Of a stretch of DNA of 64,000 nucleotides, positions 46,366-54,584 are shown in pieces. The position numbers and the translations under genes are program-made. Within the stretch, counting starts at the first letter, position 1. Each line of letters starts with the position of its first letter. The stretch comes from WLWS01 sp965243105 (GTDB lineage: Bacteria; Pseudomonadota; Gammaproteobacteria; Eutrophobiales; Eutrophobiaceae), in contig CBDEUC010000002.1 of the NCBI GenBank assembly GCA_965243105.1, positions 619,582 to 683,581 of the forward strand. Reading direction: 5' to 3'. The notes beneath the pieces are model-generated. The model was not told the DNA's origin and made no database searches. It was given only the letters and a program-made list of their open reading frames with translations.

Positions 46366-47079
46366 ATGACAATCGAGCAAAAATTAAGCTTCTACGCTAC
46401 GCCACCGCATGATTGCAATTACCTGCCAGACAGGAGCGCTGTAACATTATTTGCTGACCCGCGATTTCCAAAAAACACCAGGCTTTATTCAGCATTGGCC
46501 GACTGTGGCTTTCGCCGTAGCGGCGAACATCTCTATATACCTCATTGTGAGAACTGCAATGCCTGTGTGCCTGTGAGGATCCCGGTGAATGATTTTATGC
46601 CGTCCAGGAATCAGAAGAGAAATTGGAAATTGAACAGGGATCTTACTGTTGTACAAAGACAGGCTGCATTTCGCAGGGAGCACTATTCTCTTTTTGAAAA
46701 GTACCTTGCTCTCAGGCATCCCGGGGGCGGCATGGACAATCCCTCCACTGAGAGTTACATGGCATTTTTGACAGCGGAATGGGCTCGAACAGTATTTTTT
46801 GAAATCCGCGAACCAAAAGATAACAGGCTACTTGCAGTTGCAGTTTCGGACATCATGGACCAGGCCCTTTCCGCCGTATACACCTTCTTTGACCCGGAGT
46901 ATTCAAAACGAAGTCTCGGCCGCTTCGCCATCCTGATGCAAATTGAGCAGGCTAAAAAACTGAACATGAAGTGGTTGTACCTGGGTTACTGGATAGAAAA
47001 CTGCAAGAAAATGAGCTACAAGGATGAGTACCGCCCAATGGAATACTTCAGGGAAAACCGCTGGTTTAACTCCCCCTAG
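46366..47079 (+). CDS. bpt: Aspartate/glutamate leucyltransferase (Bpt; arginyltransferase family)
   Basis: A 237-residue protein with the N-terminal C-pair C-E-N-C-N-A-C (near 59-65), R-N-Q-K-R-N and the C-terminal L-G-Y-W-I-E-N-C-K-K-M-S-Y-K motif of the ATE1/Bpt family. Bacterial Bpt transfers leucine to N-terminal Asp or Glu. It lies 9 bases after aat. Confidence 0.96.
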   Translation: MTIEQKLSFYATPPHDCNYLPDRSAVTLFADPRFPKNTRLYSALADCGFRRSGEHLYIPHCENCNACVPVRIPVNDFMPSRNQKRNWKLNRDLTVVQRQAAFRREHYSLFEKYLALRHPGGGMDNPSTESYMAFLTAEWARTVFFEIREPKDNRLLAVAVSDIMDQALSAVYTFFDPEYSKRSLGRFAILMQIEQAKKLNMKWLYLGYWIENCKKMSYKDEYRPMEYFRENRWFNSP

Positions 47080-47163
47080 TTTTATCCGCCCTTCGCCAAC
47101 AAATTTTGCCTGTTCCCGGGAATTAGGGCAAAATGCGCATCTTTTAATTCAGGCACAGGCAAT

Positions 47164-47382
47164 ATGGCGAAAGAAGATCAAATTGAGATGGAAGGTACTG
47201 TCATCGAGACATTACCCAACACCATGTTCAGGGTGGAGCTTGAAAATGGACATGTGATCACTGCCCATATTTCAGGCAAGATGCGTAAACACTACATTCG
47301 AATCCTCACCGGGGATAAGGTCACCGTTGAAATGACTCCCTATGACCTCAGCAAGGGACGCATTACCTTTCGAAACCGCTAG
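47164..47382 (+). CDS. infA: Translation initiation factor IF-1
   Basis: A 72-residue S1-type OB-fold protein: G-T-V-I-E-T-L-P-N-T-M-F-R-V and G-K-M-R-K-H-Y-I-R-I. This is the normal length. It follows bpt by 84 bases, as in many gammaproteobacteria, and converges on kdsB. Confidence 0.98.
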   Translation: MAKEDQIEMEGTVIETLPNTMFRVELENGHVITAHISGKMRKHYIRILTGDKVTVEMTPYDLSKGRITFRNR

Positions 47383-47403
47383 CGTTCTGTGACCAGGTAA
47401 GCA

Positions 47404-48156
47404 TCAATTACTCGCTATCATCGCCCTGGCACGGGCAAGATCATCCTCAGTATCCACCCCTATTCCAGCCTTTTCACAGGCTTCATCCACGTGAATATTG
47501 AAGCCATTATACAGGGCCCTTAATTGCTCAAGTTTCTCTGTCCTTTCCAGCTCACTTTGCGGAAGATCAGTAAACTTTTTCAGAAACCCTGCACGGTAAG
47601 CATATAATCCAAGGTGTTTATAGTGGCGGATGTTTTCTGCTCCGCTGCCAGGATCTTCCTGCCAGGGTAACAATGAGCGGCTGAAGTACATGGCGTAATT
47701 ATTGACATCCCTGACAACTTTGACTGTAGCAGGATCGCTTGCAAGCGAAACACTTTCCAGGGCTTCGCACAAGGTCGCTACGCTCGCGCTCTTGTTGAGA
47801 CTTAAATTGTCAGCCACCTGGTTAATCAATGCAGGCGCCAGGTTAAATTCATCCCCCTGCACATTAACTACGATAGTTTCTGCATCAAGATTTTTTCTCT
47901 TGACGACTTCCGCAATCCGGTCTGTGCCCGAGGCATGGTCGCTGGATGTCATGATAACCTCCGCACCAAATGAACGTGCAAGGTCCTCTATACGCTCATC
48001 ATCGGTTGCGATGATGATTTTTTTAGCCTTGCTAAGAGATGCAGATTCAAAAACGTGCTGTAGAAGTGTTCTTCCACCAATTTCAAGCAGGGGTTTGCCG
48101 GGCAGACGGCTCGCTCCATATCGACTGGGAATCACGACATAGAAATCATCACTCAC
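47404..48156 (-). CDS. kdsB: 3-deoxy-manno-octulosonate cytidylyltransferase
   Basis: A 250-residue protein with the N-terminal nucleotide-binding motif I-P-S-R-Y-G-A-S-R-L-P-G-K-P and V-V-N-V-Q-G-D-E-F (near 98). It activates Kdo with CTP for lipopolysaccharide. The start is a GTG overlapping the ycaR stop (GTGA). Confidence 0.97.
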   Translation of the reverse strand: MSDDFYVVIPSRYGASRLPGKPLLEIGGRTLLQHVFESASLSKAKKIIIATDDERIEDLARSFGAEVIMTSSDHASGTDRIAEVVKRKNLDAETIVVNVQGDEFNLAPALINQVADNLSLNKSASVATLCEALESVSLASDPATVKVVRDVNNYAMYFSRSLLPWQEDPGSGAENIRHYKHLGLYAYRAGFLKKFTDLPQSELERTEKLEQLRALYNGFNIHVDEACEKAGIGVDTEDDLARARAMIASN

Positions 48157-48347
48157 TTCCTGAATTCTTCCAGTTCTTCATCGCTGAGTGCACGAGCTTC
48201 ATTTTCCAGCATCACCGGAATATCATCACGTATTGGATACGCCAATTTCGCAGAGCAGGAAACAAGTTCCTGGTTTTGCTTGTCGTAAATCAGCGGGCCC
48301 TTGGTTACCGGGCAGACGAGTATTTCAAGTAGCTTCTTGTCCATCAA
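48153..48347 (-). CDS. ycaR: Trm112/YcaR family small protein
   Basis: A 64-residue protein starting with L-L-E-I-L-V-C-P-V-T-K-G-P-L and containing A-Y-P-I-R-D-D-I-P-V-M-L near the end, the full YcaR/Trm112 pattern. One of the usual zinc cysteines is present (C-P). It is conserved between lpxK and kdsB in gammaproteobacteria; its role there is unclear. Confidence 0.95.
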   Translation of the reverse strand: MMDKKLLEILVCPVTKGPLIYDKQNQELVSCSAKLAYPIRDDIPVMLENEARALSDEELEEFRK

Positions 48348-49323
48348 TCACTTCCTTTAGCAAAACATTCAATCGGTGCTCAAACGTATTGGTCATTTGC
48401 ACGTCTATCTTTAAATAATAGCAATTTTGGCCGGCAAAGCCGCGACATTTTACAGCATCCTTTTCAGTCATAATTACCAGTGAGTCATCATTAAATTCAA
48501 TATCCAGCTTATTGAACTGGTAATGATCCGGGTATTCATGCTTGATTACCTGTGCTCCGAAACTGCGCAGGTACGAATAAAAACGCTGTGGGTTACCGAT
48601 GCCCGCGACCGCGTGTACCTGGGCACCCCGTATTTCCTCAATTTCTATTGTCGTCCCCTCATCCAGCAGAGACACAAGTGCGACAGGCACGTACTCCATG
48701 AGAAACTCGTTTTTGCCTGCGCGGGCATTCGCAACCACCATGTCCACTGATTCAAGTCGCGTAATCGCTTCACGCAGCGGACCAGCCGGCAAGAAATGGC
48801 CATTTCCAAATCGTCGATCTCCGTCTATCACCGCGATTTCCAGGTCCCGAAATAATTCAAGGTGCTGGAGCCCATCGTCACACAGGATAAGGTCACATGT
48901 TCCAAGGTTCTGCAACTCAAGCGCTGCCTGGTAACGTGCCGGGGCCACTGCGACAGGACACCGGGTTCTCTGGGCTATCAACACCGGCTCATCCCCTACC
49001 TGGTTAGGGTTACTGTCCGGCCTGACCTGCTGCGGCCACTTTTTCGAACGCCCACCGTAACCCCTACTGATTATTCCCGGTCTCACACCGGAGTTTTTCA
49101 GGTACTCTGCCAACCAGATAATCAGCGGAGTCTTACCCGTACCACCCACGGTAATATTGCCAATTATGATGACCGGTATATCCACCTGCCGTGTCGGCAG
49201 GATTCCGCTGAGGTAAAGTAAGCGCCTTAGCGCGGAAACCACTATGTAAATCCAGCTCAGGGGCAGTAAAAGCAGGTATAAAAGATGCCCCTCGTACCAG
49301 ATTTTCTGCAAAATGTTATTCAT
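48325..49323 (-). CDS. lpxK: Tetraacyldisaccharide 4'-kinase
   Basis: A 332-residue protein with an N-terminal hydrophobic segment and a Walker A N-I-T-V-G-G-T-G-K-T-P (near 53-63), followed by S-R-G-Y-G-G and L-C-D-D-G-L-Q-H, which are LpxK signatures. It phosphorylates the lipid A disaccharide at 4'. I start at ATG 49323; an upstream TTG at 49332 would add three residues. The 3' end overlaps ycaR by 23 bases. Confidence 0.96.
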   Translation of the reverse strand: MNNILQKIWYEGHLLYLLLLPLSWIYIVVSALRRLLYLSGILPTRQVDIPVIIIGNITVGGTGKTPLIIWLAEYLKNSGVRPGIISRGYGGRSKKWPQQVRPDSNPNQVGDEPVLIAQRTRCPVAVAPARYQAALELQNLGTCDLILCDDGLQHLELFRDLEIAVIDGDRRFGNGHFLPAGPLREAITRLESVDMVVANARAGKNEFLMEYVPVALVSLLDEGTTIEIEEIRGAQVHAVAGIGNPQRFYSYLRSFGAQVIKHEYPDHYQFNKLDIEFNDDSLVIMTEKDAVKCRGFAGQNCYYLKIDVQMTNTFEHRLNVLLKEVIDGQEAT

Positions 49324-49401
49324 CAGGCGCAAACTATTTCGGTCATTGCCTCAGCAGTTCTCAGACATCATGAAACCGGCCGTAATGTGTAGCGTGATGT
49401 C

Positions 49402-49821
49402 TTATTCTTCTTCGATGGCTGTTGTAGCGAAAGTGATTTTCACCAGGTCCAATTGTCGCGCTGCATCCATCACTCGAACGACTGCCTGGTGCGTAGCCTG
49501 GGCATCCGCACTGATTAAAACCTGTGGCTCATCGAGATCATAGGCTGCATTTCTAAGTGCTTCCCTTATAGTATTGAGTTGCGTATTCAACAAGACCTGG
49601 TCGTTAACATAAATTTTGCCGTCTGCATCTATAGATATTTCAAGCTTGTCTATTTCTACCTCGGTATATTCTTCACTCGCTTCAGGCAAGGTGATATTAA
49701 TCTCTGATTCCCTGTCAAATGTCGTCGAAACCATGAAGAAAATCAGCAGCAAAAATACCACGTCAATCAGGGGGGTGATATTGAGATCGACATCATCCGT
49801 TCTCTGGGGGCGAAGATTCAC
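49402..49821 (-). CDS. exbD: ExbD/TolR family biopolymer transport protein
   Basis: A 139-residue protein with one N-terminal membrane helix that contains the functional aspartate (N-I-T-P-L-I-D-V-V-F-L-L-L-I-F-F-M) and a periplasmic domain. It starts with GTG overlapping the exbB stop by four bases. Together with ExbB it converts proton flow to motion of a TonB-type partner. The comEC-exbB-exbD-lpxK order is as in Pseudomonas. Confidence 0.94.
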   Translation of the reverse strand: MNLRPQRTDDVDLNITPLIDVVFLLLIFFMVSTTFDRESEINITLPEASEEYTEVEIDKLEISIDADGKIYVNDQVLLNTQLNTIREALRNAAYDLDEPQVLISADAQATHQAVVRVMDAARQLDLVKITFATTAIEEE

Positions 49822-50453
49822 TCTATCTCTCCGTTGTCGCCGCCTTTTTCTCTCTGGCCGTGCATGACCTCAATCATCTTAAGTGCTTCCTGTTCCATGC
49901 TGACAATCAGCTCGTCAACGCGACCACGAAAAAAGCGGTAAAACATCAGTGATGGAATGGCGACTGTTAATCCAGCAGCAGTGGTTATGAGCGCTTCGGA
50001 TATTCCCTCTGCCAGCACTGCAGGATCGCCCACGCCCTGGGCCGTGATAACCGTGAATACCTTTATCATCCCTATGACTGTGCCAAGCAGTCCCAGCAAT
50101 GGCGTAATGGATGCGATTGTTCCAAGGGTGTTGAGGAAACGCTCCAGGTCATGGGCCACGTGCCTGCCTACTTCCTCTATGCTTTCCTTCATCACTTCCC
50201 TGTCATGCTTGCGGTTGACCAGGCCCGCAGCGAGCACCCGGCCAAGCGGTGAGGACACCCTTAAATCCTGGATCCGCTTGGCATCAAGGTGACCAACCTT
50301 TTCCCATTGCCACACCTGCGTCACCAGGTTTCGAGGAGTGACCCTTTTTTTCTGCAAAGACCACAGTCGTTCAGCCGCAATTGCCAGCGAGATAACTGAA
50401 CAGAGCAGGATTGGCCACATGATAAAACCACCAGCTTTGATTAACTCAAGCAC
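49818..50453 (-). CDS. exbB: ExbB/TolQ/MotA family proton channel protein
   Basis: A 211-residue protein with three membrane helices (about residues 9-27, 108-132 and 153-175) and the conserved L-L-G-L-L-G-T-V-I-G-M-I and T-A-A-G-L-T-V-A-I-P segments of the family. The start is a GTG at 50453. It lies 46 bases beyond the comEC stop on the same strand. Confidence 0.94.
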   Translation of the reverse strand: MLELIKAGGFIMWPILLCSVISLAIAAERLWSLQKKRVTPRNLVTQVWQWEKVGHLDAKRIQDLRVSSPLGRVLAAGLVNRKHDREVMKESIEEVGRHVAHDLERFLNTLGTIASITPLLGLLGTVIGMIKVFTVITAQGVGDPAVLAEGISEALITTAAGLTVAIPSLMFYRFFRGRVDELIVSMEQEALKMIEVMHGQREKGGDNGEIE

Positions 50454-50499
50454 CTGTTACTCCTCAAAATTTACACATGATTTTCGCGTATATGCAATG

Positions 50500-50673
50500 T
50501 CAGGGTACTTTGCGGCTCCAGAAGCGACTATTTTCCTGTCGATTTGACTTCACGACAATACCATCAGCAGCCAGTGCAATCTCAATAGCACCATGGCGCG
50601 AGGTATCCAGCACCCTGCTACCTGCATTTTCATAACGCCGGATTATATCCTGTTTTGGGAAGTGGTTTAACTT
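50500..50673 (-). pseudogene. comEC: comEC remnant: last ~57 codons of the DNA-uptake channel gene
   Basis: Read on the minus strand towards the TGA at 50502-50500 this frame gives H-F-P-K-Q-D-I-I-R-R-Y, A-G-S-R-V-L-D-T, H-G-A-I-E-I and a final R-F-W-S-R-K-V-P. This matches the C-terminus of ComEC/Rec2 (pattern H-P-x3-V-x-R-Y-x3-G, then L-x-T-x3-G-A-I, then W). Its position directly upstream of exbB-exbD-lpxK is the normal place of comEC. The frame is broken by a TAA at 50676-50674, and nothing ComEC-like continues beyond about 50665-50670. The remaining ~700 residues are missing or lie beyond the phage insertion. Confidence 0.85.
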
Positions 50674-50712
50674 TTAATTTCAACAAGTTACAGAGGCGCG
50701 GCTACCCTATTT

Positions 50713-50734
50713 GCCTATACATTATTATATAGGC
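50713..50734. promoter_or_regulatory. Palindrome GCCTATA-N8-TATAGGC in the promoter of the plus-strand phage cluster
   Basis: Perfect 7-base arms with an 8-base AT spacer, 27 bases before the ATG at 50761. It overlaps a possible promoter: TTGCCT at 50711-50716 and TATGTC at 50735-50740. It could be an operator for a phage repressor. Confidence 0.45.
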
Positions 50735-50760
50735 TATGTCCGCCCTAATAGGAGGTAGTT

Positions 50761-51078
50761 ATGAGTTGGCTGTCAGACACATTAGAGAAGATTGGGATTG
50801 TAAACCGAGTCATTGTAGAGAAAGAGGTTGAGAAAATGCCCAAACAGACCTTCAAGGAGGGCGAAGATGTGCTAATTCACTTCTTGGGGTCTGTGAAAAA
50901 AGGAACTGTAGTGAGCGACATCTATTACCAGTTTTCCGCAATAAGCGGTTACGGAGAAACTATTGATGTTCTTCTTGAAGACGGGGAGATTCTTTCTAAG
51001 CCCCCGTGGATGTTGTCCAAATCGAATTGGCGGGAAATGCCTTATGTAAGCACTACAGGACTAAAGGAACAACCCTAA
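50761..51078 (+). CDS. Phage protein of unknown function (105 aa)
   Basis: A soluble, lysine- and glutamate-rich protein. A perfect AGGAGGT ribosome site precedes the ATG. It contains F-K-E-G-E-D-V-L-I-H-F-L and a beta-rich middle. I recognise no family. Its stop overlaps the next start (TAATG), so the small genes 50761-52061 form one plus-strand unit. Confidence 0.75.
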   Translation: MSWLSDTLEKIGIVNRVIVEKEVEKMPKQTFKEGEDVLIHFLGSVKKGTVVSDIYYQFSAISGYGETIDVLLEDGEILSKPPWMLSKSNWREMPYVSTTGLKEQP

Positions 51079-51269
51079 TGGAATGGATAAGCGTGGAAAC
51101 ACAGCCAAATAAAGACAGGGCGATACTGCTGAGATTTGAGGACTCTACTGTGGAAACTGGTTATTTATGCCTGGAAACCGAGGTATATAAATCCAGTGAT
51201 GACTGGGTTTATTTAGAGGATCCGTTGTGGTGGATGCCCCTTGATGCACTACCGGAGCCGCCGAAATGA
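51078..51269 (+). CDS. DUF551-like small phage protein
   Basis: A 63-residue protein starting M-E-W-I-S-V-E-T-Q-P and ending W-W-M-P-L-D-A-L-P-E-P-P, the typical start and end of DUF551 proteins (W-I-S-V ... W-M-P-L-P-x-P-P). The ATG overlaps the upstream stop (TAATG). The function is unknown; the family is common in prophages. Confidence 0.82.
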   Translation: MEWISVETQPNKDRAILLRFEDSTVETGYLCLETEVYKSSDDWVYLEDPLWWMPLDALPEPPK

Positions 51270-51709
51270 GAGAAATTAAATTCAGGGTTTGGGATAGCGC
51301 CAATAAAAGAATCGTACCCTTTGATGAAATGATAACCGACGAGTGGGAGATGGCGGCACTAAAGTCGACCCATGTTTTCTCTTTTATGCAATACACCGGG
51401 CTAAAGGACAAGAACGGGAAGGAGATATATGAGGGGGATATACTACGAGCGACTTTCTACGGAACTCCCCAAGCCACCCCCCTTTTAGTGCTTTTTGAGA
51501 ACGGGGGGTTCTACACCGACCTTATTGGCTTGAAAGAAAATATATCAGATTCGGTTGCGAGGAATGATGCTGTTGAGGTCATCGGAAATATTCACGAGAA
51601 TCCGGAGTTGCTGAGTGAACAGGCGAGGCTTCCTGAGTCGATTTGCTGGAATGGCGGCACTTGCCGCCGCAATGAATCTTCCCATCACTCGCGCTGCTTT
51701 GGTGGATGA
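51266..51709 (+). CDS. YopX family phage protein
   Basis: A 147-residue protein with the YopX signature: M-R-E-I-K-F-R-V-W-D at the start, Q-Y-T-G-L-K-D-K-N-G-K-E-I-Y-E-G-D-I in the middle, and E-V-I-G-N-I-H-E-N-P-E-L-L near residue 116, where the family usually ends. The last ~30 residues are an extension read through the overlapping next gene. It overlaps the DUF551 gene by four bases (ATGA). The function is unknown. Confidence 0.88.
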   Translation: MREIKFRVWDSANKRIVPFDEMITDEWEMAALKSTHVFSFMQYTGLKDKNGKEIYEGDILRATFYGTPQATPLLVLFENGGFYTDLIGLKENISDSVARNDAVEVIGNIHENPELLSEQARLPESICWNGGTCRRNESSHHSRCFGG

Positions 51710-52061
51710 TGATCTTGCGATAGATTGGGGGAGTGAGCCGCTCCTGAAGCATGATTCACCGAGTTATAAGGAAGGTGATGTGTTGGTTTGGATTCTCAAT
51801 ATAGACGGCGAGGTAAGTGACGATGTTGAGATGCCTGGCTGGAACCTCCACTCCAAGGAAAGCCACGGAGACTCCACTGTTTTTGCATTATCTCGAAGCG
51901 TGAGAATGGGAGAGCCAAATAATCCCGTGGTTAATTTTGGCGGGAAACCTTACATTAAAGGGGTTACTTCGCACCTGTCTACTGTGGCAGGCGCGGAAAG
52001 CGGCGGGATACATATTACAGAAATGGCAACTCTTTCGAGAAGCAAAGTTCTTTACTCATAA
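51615..52061 (+). CDS. Phage-encoded exported protein with twin-arginine signal, function unknown
   Basis: A 148-residue protein beginning M-N-R-R-G-F-L-S-R-F-A-G-M, followed by an Ala/Met-rich hydrophobic run and T-R-A-A. This is a Tat-type signal peptide (RR-x-F-L). The start is a GTG at 51615 with GGAG seven bases upstream. The gene overlaps the yopX-like gene by 95 bases and converges on the fibre gene with a 10-base overlap. The mature part, about 115 residues, is beta-rich with a G-D-V-L-V-W-I-L segment; I recognise no family. It could be a lysogeny-expressed cargo gene. Confidence 0.75.
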   Translation: MNRRGFLSRFAGMAALAAAMNLPITRAALVDDDLAIDWGSEPLLKHDSPSYKEGDVLVWILNIDGEVSDDVEMPGWNLHSKESHGDSTVFALSRSVRMGEPNNPVVNFGGKPYIKGVTSHLSTVAGAESGGIHITEMATLSRSKVLYS

Positions 52062-52981
52062 AGAATATTAACCTTACCCGCGTCAAAGGTGTCGGCGCTG
52101 GAGGTGGTGAAGCGAAGCTGAGTCAATACTCCAGAGAGGGATTTCGCACCATTCGCCATATACACAAGGGCGCTATCTGTCCTTGATTGCTGAGACATAA
52201 AGGCCCACGTATTTGTCGAGGCATCCAGCAAAACAAGCTCTGCCACAAAATCGTAAGTTCCTGCTGGCCCCGTAGAGCCACGAGTCATATCAAACCCTGT
52301 TCCAGTCTGATTTGCCCCTGTACCGGATGATGTGCCGTGAGAGAATACCCCGCCCGTATAGCCGCTGGTTTCAAAGCCTCCTGAGTCACCGATAACGATT
52401 TGAAACGTGCTGGAGCCGTTGGTAGACACCCCATTGCCGGATATAGTGATTTTCTTAACCCATGAGGGAATGCCTGTAAAGTCCTTGGTTGTGCCGGAGG
52501 TTGTAGCTTGGACAGTGCCGGAAACAAGGGGATTGCTTGCCCCTGCCGCCCTCATGTAAGACACGCAGCGCCAATCGCCTGCCGCGTATTCGTAGAATAT
52601 GCCTATGTCTCCGGCTGCGGTGGTGATGTTGGCTGCACCTGGGAGGATCAGGTCTGTGGCGTGATGAGTCAGGGTTAAAGCCCCGTCAAACTGCAAAAAC
52701 TTGAGTTTGCTGGTGTCGTTGGTGGCTGCGGCAAGGCTGGTGATGGTTGTGGTTCCGGTCACATCATGGAACATCCCAACGATATTGACCGCCAAAGCCC
52801 CTGCAGAGGCTATATCAGCGCCTATCTCGAAATTGTCTTTCCAGCCCGCAAGGTGGCTCATAACCTCCCTGATAGCGTCGTTCAGGCCCGCTGGAGCGCA
52901 GTTTTCGTCAATATCAATACCCCCAACATCGGTATTGCTACCTGCAGAGGTACTGTAATCGTTTATGTAGTCGTTCGGCAT
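52052..52981 (-). CDS. Putative tail fibre/receptor-binding protein
   Basis: A 309-residue protein very rich in Gly, Ser, Thr and Ala. The N-terminal D-D-Y/N-I-N-D-Y and N-D-A-I-R-E-V-M-S-H-L segment is typical of phage fibre N-termini. The middle has repeated short beta strands, with a jelly-roll-like C-terminal part. It is the last gene of the virion module, the usual place of fibres. The attachment target is unknown. Confidence 0.7.
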   Translation of the reverse strand: MPNDYINDYSTSAGSNTDVGGIDIDENCAPAGLNDAIREVMSHLAGWKDNFEIGADIASAGALAVNIVGMFHDVTGTTTITSLAAATNDTSKLKFLQFDGALTLTHHATDLILPGAANITTAAGDIGIFYEYAAGDWRCVSYMRAAGASNPLVSGTVQATTSGTTKDFTGIPSWVKKITISGNGVSTNGSSTFQIVIGDSGGFETSGYTGGVFSHGTSSGTGANQTGTGFDMTRGSTGPAGTYDFVAELVLLDASTNTWAFMSQQSRTDSALVYMANGAKSLSGVLTQLRFTTSSADTFDAGKVNILYE

Positions 52982-52997
52982 TTGCTATACTCAAGTA

Positions 52998-53180
52998 ATG
53001 GAAATGATTGCTGAATATCTGAACCCCTTGAATTGGGGTGGTTTTTGGGATGCTGTCGTGGGTGGAGCCTTGCTGATTTACTGCGGGGTTATGGTTCTTA
53101 TGCCCCTTTTCCTGCTCTCTATATATAAGAGAGTGGGCTTAATCATGGATGAGATGAAAAAGAGCGAATTACCGGAGTGA
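52998..53180 (+). CDS. Small one-helix membrane protein on the opposite strand (holin candidate)
   Basis: A 60-residue protein with one long hydrophobic region (about residues 18-45) and a charged C-terminal tail (M-D-E-M-K-K-S-E). It sits between two minus-strand virion genes and overlaps the end of one by 12 bases. The ribosome site is weak. Size and topology would fit a class III-like holin, but no endolysin is next to it. Confidence 0.4.
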   Translation: MEMIAEYLNPLNWGGFWDAVVGGALLIYCGVMVLMPLFLLSIYKRVGLIMDEMKKSELPE

Positions 53181-54584
53181 TTCCAGTTTTTCGCGGAAAC
53201 CCCTTTTCCCGCTCAAGTACTCAATAGCATCCCTCATTGAATTGGGGTCTTTGCTGATCTGGGCTTTTCCAAGCACCCTGATTTCCTCGGATGTGAAGAA
53301 ATCCGGATCGCCTTTCCCGAGTTGTCGGACAACAGCATTCACATCCGGATCGGTTTGCATCTCGGTAATAAGGCCTAGTACTGCACCCCTCGGCATGGCG
53401 CTCAATGCGTCGGCAAGTTCTGGATAGAGACGAACAGGGAAGTCCTTGCCCACTCTGCCATAACCCGCTGCCCCTGCTGTTAGCCCTGCGGCAATTCCAA
53501 ACATTACCTTGTCAAAGCCCGAATCCATCGAGTCCAGCACAAAGTTTTGATCGCCTGGAGCAACGCCTGTCACCATCTGATGAATCGCGCCCACGCCTGC
53601 GGCTGCTAAGGCCACGTTAAGCCCTGCTTTGGTCAAGTTCTTGTCGAATATCCCGTGTAATCCGGTCAAAAGGACGCTACCACTTGCCTGCAGTCCGGCT
53701 GAATAAGCTGCTGTTTCTACGGGGTCACCATCGTTGAGCAGTCCTGCTACATACCCCTCAAATCCGGCCTCTGTCGCCCGTCCAGCGCGATTCGCCAGTG
53801 TTTTAAAGCCCTTGGAGTTAATCATCATCTCAAAGGCTTCCTTGCGGTTTTTGACTTGACTGGCATTCATTGCTGGAGCGGCTGCACTCGCTTTGCCGAA
53901 GTAGAAATCCGGAACCTGGATACCGTCTGCTTCTTTGATTGCTCGATGCTTGGCAAGCCCCGTGACATTACGCCCCAACTGCATGGTTGCCGCTAACCCC
54001 GTCGCATCGCCCATTGTGGAGGCAATAGGGTGATCCCCGCGCAAGTCCTTGCCTCTGAAATACTGCTGATCAACAGCATCTTGAAAGGGGACTGTGTGAG
54101 GAATCATCTGTGTTTCGCCTGCGGGAGCGGTGGGATCCGGTATCATGCCAGCGTTACCGAATCCGTTTGTCATGCCGTCCTGAACATAACCCGCCAAATC
54201 ACCCGCTTTCTGAGCGGCAGCAAAGGGGAGTGTTGCGTCCTCGTCAATCACGGATGGAAATACCTGCTGCCCCATATCCGGAACATTCATGCCCTGCCCC
54301 TCCATCTGCTCTTTCATATCAACAGCGCCGAGGGTATTGGTCTTAACGAACTGATTGGCTAAGGCCATAGGTGCTGTTACGGCAAGATCGGGAATCTCTC
54401 CTGCAGCCGTCATCATTTTGGTTGCAAAGGCCCGACCTCCGGCCTCCATCCAGGCAGGGATAACGCCGGATTGCTGTGCGGCAAGATACTTGTTTCGCAT
54501 CCTGCGCTCCACTTGCTCCTTAGTCACGCCTTTGGGTAGGTTTTCTACCTCAAACTGTTCGCCATTTGGCCCTGTAATTATCAT
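53169..54584 (-). CDS. Virion protein, probable internal/ejection protein
   Basis: A 471-residue protein. It starts with the short motif I-I-T-G-P-N-G-E-Q-F-E-V-E-N-L-P and G-V-T-K-E-Q-V-E-R-R, found at the N-terminus of many phage internal virion proteins. The rest is rich in Ala and Gly with several hydrophobic stretches (about residues 290-400), as expected for a protein inserted into the host membrane at ejection. The function is inferred from position and composition. Confidence 0.65.
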   Translation of the reverse strand: MIITGPNGEQFEVENLPKGVTKEQVERRMRNKYLAAQQSGVIPAWMEAGGRAFATKMMTAAGEIPDLAVTAPMALANQFVKTNTLGAVDMKEQMEGQGMNVPDMGQQVFPSVIDEDATLPFAAAQKAGDLAGYVQDGMTNGFGNAGMIPDPTAPAGETQMIPHTVPFQDAVDQQYFRGKDLRGDHPIASTMGDATGLAATMQLGRNVTGLAKHRAIKEADGIQVPDFYFGKASAAAPAMNASQVKNRKEAFEMMINSKGFKTLANRAGRATEAGFEGYVAGLLNDGDPVETAAYSAGLQASGSVLLTGLHGIFDKNLTKAGLNVALAAAGVGAIHQMVTGVAPGDQNFVLDSMDSGFDKVMFGIAAGLTAGAAGYGRVGKDFPVRLYPELADALSAMPRGAVLGLITEMQTDPDVNAVVRQLGKGDPDFFTSEEIRVLGKAQISKDPNSMRDAIEYLSGKRGFREKLESLR

